Source: Castor canadensis
Taxonomy: Eukaryota > Chordata > Mammalia > Rodentia > Castoridae
Assembly (NCBI RefSeq): GCF_047511655.1
Contig: NC_133401.1
Coordinates: 45,837,570-45,901,569, forward strand
Direction of reading: 5' to 3'
DNA: 64,000 bases
The position numbers and the translations under genes are program-made. This document shows, one piece after another, positions 58,178 through 64,000 of the stretch (its first letter is position 1; every line of letters starts with the position of its first letter). The notes beneath the pieces are model-generated. The model saw only the letters and a list, made by a program, of their open reading frames with translations. It had not been told where the DNA came from and did no database searches.

Positions 58178-58377
58178 AAAACCGAGAAATGAGCAAGACA
58201 AGTGGGCGACTCAACAATGGCATCCCTCAAGTCCCAGTGAAAAGAGGAGAGTCTGAATTTGACTCCTTCAGGCAGTCCTTGCCAGTGTTTGAGAAACAAG
58301 AAGAAATTGTTAAAATAATTAAGGAAAATAAAGTAGTTTTGATTGTAGGAGAAACTGGGTCTGGAAAGACCACACAG
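58178..58377 (+). CDS. YTHDC2: YTHDC2 exon 4 (helicase motif I)
   Basis: Encodes residues 173-239. It contains [18 protein letters not shown], the Q-like approach [16 protein letters not shown], and ends exactly with the Walker A motif [10 protein letters not shown] (residues 230-239; catalytic Lys236 and Thr237 contact the ATP phosphates). The acceptor is TTTAAAG|AAAACC, where the polypyrimidine tract is T-rich but ends in purines. The donor CACAG|GTTTGT is a weaker GTTTGT type. The exon ends in phase 0, so the junction falls two codons after the Walker A Lys-Thr. Confidence 0.95.
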
Positions 58378-58437
58378 GTTTGTTTCTCCTTTGTTGTTTA
58401 TAGAAAAAAATATTTATCCCATGCTGTAGTTTGTTTG

Positions 58438-58532
58438 GTTTTTTTTTTTGGTGGTACTGGGGTTTGAACTTAGGGCGTGGTACTTGCTAAAGCAAGTGCT
58501 CTATTACTTGAGACACTCTGCCAGCTCTCCCA
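58438..58532 (-). mobile_element. tRNA-derived SINE monomer
   Basis: 'ggtggtactggggtttgaac', 'ggtacttgctaaagcaagtg', 'attacttgagacactctgcc'. Confidence 0.85.
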
Positions 58533-58714
58533 TGCTATAGTTTTATGTCAAATATATCCTACATGTGTTTAAAAACAGCAACTTGTGGTTATTATTCTAA
58601 ACAGACATAATTATTACTGGGAGTATTCTTTTTTTTTGAGAATATATAGGAAGGAAATGTTTTTAAATTATTTATTTTAATAAAACAAAGGTGAGGATGC
58701 AATTTGGTGTCATG

Positions 58715-58910
58715 GGAGGAACTTGGGATTTGGCCTGGATTCAAATTCCAGTTTTATCACTTAATTGGGTGTGAAGTTTTAGGTTAGTTTTTAACTTCTG
58801 TGAGCCAGAGTTCATTTATAAAATGGGACTAATAATTATTATCTTTTGGGTAAGGCTTAGAGATAATCTCTATAAAGTGATTCATAGTGCTACAGTTGAC
58901 ATCTAATGGT
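58715..58910 (+). mobile_element. MIR
   Basis: 'ccagttttatcacttaattg', 'tttataaaatgggactaata', 'aagtgattcatagtgctac'. Confidence 0.7.
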
Positions 58911-59219
58911 CAAATTTGCTCATACTGCAACCATTATTATTAAAACTTTTACTAAAGTCTCTGATGAAATAAAACAGAATGTAAAGTAATGTCATTAGCC
59001 GGTTTCATCTTGTCTTTCTTTCATGGTATTAGGAAGTTAAGGGCCTTTTGGACTTACGTTCATGGCGTAAAACACATTTGTGAGAAATACTTTATAGGCA
59101 GTGAAAGAATCGTGATTCTTCTGCTACCCTGTCTTCATTATTGTCAGTGAAACTTGGAATACGTTTCTGTGTTTTTTTGGGGGAGGGAGGGTGTTTATGT
59201 GTTTTGTTTTTGTTCTTTT

Positions 59220-59335
59220 TACAGCATATATATGTGTATCTATCTATCTGTCAACTTGTATACTGTATATATTTATCTCTATATCAATATATATACTGTA
59301 TATATTCATATAAATATATATATAGATTATATAAA
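59220..59335. repeat. AT-rich low-complexity with TATC units
   Basis: Mixture of TATA, ATATCT and TATC units; no gene content. Confidence 0.8.
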
Positions 59336-59369
59336 TAAAACATAACATATGTTTTAAAAAACAAACACA

Positions 59370-59688
59370 TTCCACCTGGGCGTGGTGGCTCAATGCCTAT
59401 ACTTGGGAGGCAGAGATTGCAAGAATTTTCATTGTAGGCCAGCCCAGACAAAAAAGGTTGAGACCCATTTCAGCCAATGGCTGGGCACAGTTGTGGTGCA
59501 CCTGTCATCCCAGCTACATTGGGAAGCACAAATAGGATCCTGGTCCAGGCTGACCTGTGCATAAAGCAAGACCCTGTCTCAGAAATAACCAATGCAGGAA
59601 GGCTGGCAGAGTGGCTCAAGTGGTAGACCACATGCCTAGCTAGTGCAAGCCCAGAGTTCAACCCTCAATACCACCAAAAAGAAAAAAA
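59370..59688 (+). mobile_element. Three-part SINE
   Basis: Two B1-like monomers (about 59372-59475 and 59478-59590) joined by 'cagccaatggctgggcacag', then tRNA-like unit (ggcagagtggctcaagtggt; ccagagttcaaccctcaata). Same joints as the copy at 9798 ('caaccaatggctgggtgctg'). Confidence 0.9.
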
Positions 59689-60424
59689 CCCTTCATAGCA
59701 TCGATAATGTATTTTAAAAAACAAACAAGGGATAATGATGTGCATACATTTTTGTGTCTTTTGTCACTTGAAAAATTGGATATTTTTCGTGTAAGTATTT
59801 AGAGATAAATCATTTTAAAAATAACTGCATAGTGTTACTGAACATTTTTATAATAAAAAGTGACAGTTTACTGTGTGCTGAGTTTTTTTGCAAGGATTAT
59901 CTTGTTTTAGTCTCTTTGTAAACTGAAGTAGATTTTTATTATCTCTTTTTATAGGTAAGGAATAAAAACTAAAACTTATAGATGTTAGTCTGTGCTGGTT
60001 AATGGAAGTAGCCCTTGTTAACCTAAGTAGGAAGTGGCACAACAGGAATTTTATTCTTACCTTGTTTTCCAATACTTCTTTTTTTGGGAGTTTCAATAGG
60101 ATAAGTTCTTAGAAGTGTAAATGCCAGACTAAAGATATTGCAGTTAAAAATTTAGTAGATTACTAGTTAATGTATGAAAATGAGTTAATATACTGAAGCA
60201 CTATTAAAAGTATTGGAAGTTCCTGTTTCTCAGAAGCTTGGGCCAGAATGGCTACACACGCGTGTGGTTTTTGTGTACACGTGATTTGTATATGTTTTAG
60301 TATGTTTTACCTTTCTCAATCTGATGAACAAAAAAATGTTTTAATTTGCACTGATTTGATTTTTTAGGGAGTTGAATATCTTCATTTACCTGTTACCTGT
60401 TTATCTTCTGTGGGCTTCTTTTTC

Positions 60425-60575
60425 TTTTTTTTTTTTTCTGAGTCAGGATTTTGCTTTGTAGTCCATGCTGGCCTAGAACTTACTATGTAATCCATGCTGG
60501 TTTCAAAGTCATGATCCTCAGCCTCAGCCTCCTTAGTGCTGGAATTACAGGAGTGAGCTGCCGTGTCTGACTTGT
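60425..60575 (-). mobile_element. B1-like SINE
   Basis: T run, 'ttgctttgtagtccatgctg', a partial repeat of the same segment, 'agcctccttagtgctggaat', 'tacaggagtgagctgccgtg'. Confidence 0.85.
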
Positions 60576-61149
60576 GAATTTCTTATTTCCCATTTTCTTT
60601 TTGGCTCATTTTGAATTTAGTTTTGAGAGTGCTTTATAAATGTTATGGATATGTGCCTACTGTCTGTTAAACATCTTAAAAATAATTTCTAATTTTTTGG
60701 TTTTAGCTTTGCTAATTATACCTTGTTGTTTTGCACTAAATGCTGAGTCAGATTTTTTGGGGGTGGGGGGGTAGGGTTGGGGTTGGATCACACCAAGGAA
60801 GGCATTTCCTACCTCAAAACTAAAAAAACAACAAAACAGTTTCTTATAAATATTTTATTTTAACATTTTTATTTAAAAAGTTCTTTATGAATTTCATTAT
60901 ATCCTATCAGGTAGATGTCTCTGTTTTTCTTTATGTCAATATTTAGTTGTGCAAATACAACTTTTACTTGATAATCTCTCCTTACCACTTGATTTAACAT
61001 GCCGTTTTTGATCAAATAATAAGTTTTTATAGTACCTAGGTCTATTTCTGAGTTTTTGCTTTGTTTCTTTAATCCCATCATCTCTTCCTGCACCCAGATC
61101 CTGTGTTTTGCTTTTTGTAGTTTACAGTATACAGCATAATATTCTTCAT

Positions 61150-61990
61150 TACCGTAAGCATATTATAGTTGTATCATGGGTATGTATTTTGACATTTATG
61201 TAAGTGCTTACAAGATATCTTAATCACCCCTCCATCTTTGTTCTTATCTCCTACTTGTTTCAAGTGGTTGTCCTGGAGTTTGCAATAGGCACTTGTAACT
61301 AATCCAAGTCCACCTTCAGATAACACTACCACTTCACTAGTAGTGTGAATACCTTAAATAAAGTGGTGCTGATTCCTCCCTCCTGTCCCTTATGTTATTA
61401 CTGTCATTCATTTCATTTTATTTATTTATAAGCATGTATTTATGTATACACACCTACAAGATACATAAACATGTAATGAAAGAATCATTATTATTATTAT
61501 TATTATTTTGAAGAAACCATTCCCGGTTACGTCAATTAAGAAAAAGGAAATTAAGTTTTTATTTTTACCTTCACTTACTCCTTTGATGTTCTTCATTTCT
61601 TTATAAAGATCTGAGTTCCTGGCCTATATTATTTTCCTTTTCTTTAAAACTTTTTTTTAAAAACATTTTTTGCAATGCATATTTACTGTCAACAAATATC
61701 TTCAGTTTTTGTTCATTTGAGAAAGTCTTTACTCCGCTTTTGAAGGATAATTTTGCAAGATACAGAACTCTAAGTTGGTGGACTTTTCTCCCCTCTCAAT
61801 ATTTTACTTCCCTCTATTCTTTTCTTACTTGCATGGTTTCTGAGAAGTCAGAGGTAGTTTTTTTTTTTATCTTTGCTCTTCATATGTAAGGTGTTTTTCA
61901 TATGTAAGGTGTTTGGTGCTTTGTCTTTCAGGATTTTTTTTCTTTATCTTTGAATTTCTATAGATTGAAAATGATACACATACCTTTTAA
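61150..61990 (-). mobile_element. Antisense L1 5'-region-like sequence
   Basis: T-rich block whose order (gatgttcttcatttctttat; gagaaagtctttactccgct; gataattttgcaagatacag; gcatggtttctgagaagtca; ttggtgctttgtctttcagg) matches antisense L1 5' sequence of old families. No open frame. Contains (ATT)n at 61484-61508. Confidence 0.6.
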
Positions 61991-62774
61991 AATATTTCTT
62001 TGTAGTTTTTAATGTATTTATGCTTCTAGATGAACTAACATTTAAGACATTATGAAAAGATGTTCATTTCACTACAGTTGAAGGCGAAAGCCAAAATAAC
62101 TATGTTTAACAATCAGATTGGTTATTTTAACACATGTAATTTAAGAAATGACAACATGTGGGATGTTTTTAAAAGACTTATCTGAGCTTCTCTAAATAAA
62201 CTTTTATTGTGGAAAAAAATTTGATGATACCTTGTATTGATGTGGGTGTTGGAAAACAGCCCTTCTGTTTTGTTGGTAGTATTGGTTCGGAGCACAATTT
62301 GATAATTTTTTCTATCTAGAAGTGGATATACTCTGGACATTTTTACTGCCTGCTAGTGATTTATAATTTGTATATCTTTGCAAAAATACATGAAGATGGA
62401 GTTCACTGCAGCACTGTTTTTTAATAGCAAGCATCAACATGAGTAACCACCTGAAAAAAGGAAATTGTGCCGTGTTTGGAGTAGGTAGAGGTGATGTTAA
62501 ATGAAAACTGAAAATTATGACCATTAAGTACACTAACAGTGAATAAAAAGCCTGTTTATATACATTTTCTGAATTTTGAATTGTTTTTCTTGAAAGCGTT
62601 CATAAGAAACTTAAAAATAGATAATCTTACGGTGAACAGGTGTTGGTGGTAAGGGTGGATGAGACTTTGAACTTTAAGTTTTTATGACCTGCTTGAATTT
62701 TATTTATAGACAGTTGTAGTCCTGGAATTATAGGCTATTTTTGTTATCTTTATGCTTTAAACTATTTTAAAAAT

Positions 62775-62972
62775 CACAGGCTAGGAATGGTGGCACATGC
62801 CTGTGATCTCAACTACTTGGGAGGCAGAGCTAGGAGGATTGCATTCTAAGGCCTGCCCTTGGCAAATACATGAGACCATAATCTAAAGAATAAAGCAAAA
62901 AAGGGCTGGGGGTATGACTCAACTGGTAGAGGTATAAGGCAACAGGTTTAAACCCTAGTTCTTCCAAAAAAA
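62775..62972 (+). mobile_element. Two-part SINE
   Basis: 'aggctaggaatggtggcaca', 'tgcctgtgatctcaactact', then 'gggctgggggtatgactcaa' and a short A tail. Confidence 0.85.
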
Positions 62973-63366
62973 AATTACTGTGGAATTTTGTCATTTCATT
63001 GTCTATAGAATAATTTGGGGAAGAGTTAATGATTTCACAGTAGTGATTATTCCGGGAATATATTTCTTTATATATTCAGGTTTTTCGTGGTTATCAGCAG
63101 TATTTGATTGTTTTCTTGTCTTAAATATTTTTGGTAAGTTTGGTTTTGAATAGTTTTAGTTTTCGTTGTGAACGAGATCTTTTAAAATTACATTTTCTAG
63201 CTGATTATTACCATTTACATGAAAGTTGTCCATCTTCTGGTTGTTTTATATTTGGACATGTTACAGAACTTTTATGTTTTATGCTTTTTCAGTTGATTCA
63301 TTTGAGTTTTTCTGGATATGCAAAAATGGCGTGGCATTTCATAGTATTTCAAAACTTCTGTTTCAG

Positions 63367-63533
63367 ATTCCTCAGTTCCTTTTAGATGATTGCTTTAAAA
63401 ATGGTATCCCCTGTCGTATATTTTGTACTCAACCAAGACGACTAGCAGCTATTGCTGTGGCTGAACGAGTTGCTGCAGAGAGAAGGGAAAGGATTGGTCA
63501 AACAATTGGTTATCAGATCCGATTGGAAAGCAG
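63367..63533 (+). CDS. YTHDC2: YTHDC2 exon 5 (helicase motif Ia)
   Basis: Encodes residues 240-294 plus two bases of the next codon. It starts [16 protein letters not shown] and continues with motif Ia, [17 protein letters not shown] (residues 259-275), which grips the RNA backbone. It ends [12 protein letters not shown]. The acceptor CTGTTTCAG and donor AGCAG|GTAAAG are canonical. The DEAH box, later RecA motifs, ankyrin insert, OB and YTH domains are encoded to the right of the window. Confidence 0.95.
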
Positions 63534-63734
63534 GTAAAGACAGTCCTATCTTTTCTCATGCTTAGAAAAGACTAAATGAATACATTTCACTAAAGTAGTG
63601 GATGTGTTAGTTGAAAAGTTAAATGATCATTTTGTGTTAAGTGTATCTGGATGTTGATGTCATGCCTTACACTTACTGAGCTTTTGGATAAATAATTTGA
63701 AAATCAGTTTGGACCGGATACTCAAATTCCTTTT

Positions 63735-63870
63735 CATAGTTTCGTGATCAAGTGCAAGTAACTTCACCTTGCCAAGCCTCAGTTTCCTCTGTAAAATGAA
63801 GATAATAAAGCATGTAGGGCACAGGTTTGATGTGCACTTTATGGTAAGAACTCAATAAATGTTAGAGACT
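63735..63870 (+). mobile_element. MIR
   Basis: 'gcaagtaacttcaccttgcc', 'agcctcagtttcctctgtaa', 'actcaataaatgttagagac'. Confidence 0.85.
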
Positions 63871-63884
63871 GAGTTTTAATGTCA

Positions 63885-64000
63885 TTAGTACAGGTCGAGT
63901 GTCCTATGTCAGAAATGCTTAGGACAGAAGTGTATCAGATTTTGGAGGTTTTTTAGATGTTGGGATATTTGTATACACTTTACTGGTTGAGCATCCATAA
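63885..64000. mobile_element. DNA-transposon remnant at window edge
   Basis: 'gtacaggtcgagtgtcctat', 'agaaatgcttaggacagaag', 'ttgggatatttgtatacact' and 'gttgagcatccataa' match a common mammalian MITE-like element; imperfect inverted copies of 'ggttgagcatcc' lie near both ends. Family name uncertain. Confidence 0.6.

Larger units (their letters stand above)
58378..63366 (+). other. YTHDC2: YTHDC2 intron 4
   Basis: 5.0-kb intron separating helicase motifs I and Ia, GTTTGT to GTTTCAG. Contains a tRNA-derived SINE, MIR, a three-part SINE, B1 monomer, an antisense L1 5'-type fragment, and a two-part SINE. 59690-60420 and 61990-62770 are otherwise unassigned. Confidence 0.93.
63534..64000 (+). other. 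YTHDC2: YTHDC2 intron 5 (5' part)
   Basis: Begins GTAAAG after exon 5 and runs to the window edge. Contains a MIR (about 63735-63870) and a DNA-transposon remnant at the end. Confidence 0.9.

Overview
The window is mammalian nuclear DNA, almost certainly from a rodent. It has CpG-island promoters, canonical GT/AG introns, ancient MIR and L2 repeats, 5'-truncated L1 copies, ID elements (tRNA-Ala type SINEs), rodent B1-like 7SL monomers, and many composite SINEs that fuse B1-like monomers to a tRNA-derived unit. This SINE mixture suggests a squirrel-related or castorimorph (beaver/kangaroo-rat) lineage rather than mouse or rat. That placement is an inference from memory of repeat families, not a search result.

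Two protein-coding genes lie head to head. On the minus strand, 30787-30929 is the first coding exon of the long isoform of MCC (mutated in colorectal cancers). It carries a Ser/Gly-rich start and the first part of an EF-hand, inside a GC-rich CpG-island-like block (about 30430-31330). Everything from 30786 down to 1 is then the 5' part of MCC intron 1. On the plus strand, from about 46740 to the right edge, lies the 5' part of YTHDC2, the meiotic m6A-binding RNA helicase. Its CpG-island promoter is followed by five coding exons (47030-47258, 48491-48581, 56557-56753, 58178-58377, 63367-63533). Together they encode residues 1-294: a Gly-rich N-terminus, the R3H domain, and DEAH-helicase motifs I (Walker A) and Ia. 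The rest of the gene lies beyond the window. The order MCC(-) then YTHDC2(+) matches the arrangement I know at human 5q22.

Layout: 1-30786 is MCC intron 1. It holds a 2.3-kb 5'-truncated L1 with intact target-site duplications (4010-6315), a second short copy of the same L1 3' end (27937-28362), older L1, L2 and MIR debris, a solo LTR and many SINEs. 30930-31330 is the MCC 5' flank, with an 87-bp GGA/GGC triplet run. 31331-46700 is intergenic: repeats, long stretches with nothing recognised, and no supported gene. 46700-64000 is the YTHDC2 promoter, exons and SINE-rich introns.

I found no operon, CRISPR array, functional RNA gene or intact mobile-element gene, and nothing I would defend as a wholly new system. 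The most interesting local structures are the MCC triplet repeat, which is open in two frames that converge on an overlapping stop/start (ATGATG), two perfect palindromic CRE sites 24 bp apart in the YTHDC2 promoter, a three-part B1-B1-tRNA SINE architecture, and an exact 69-bp tandem duplication inside an old L1.
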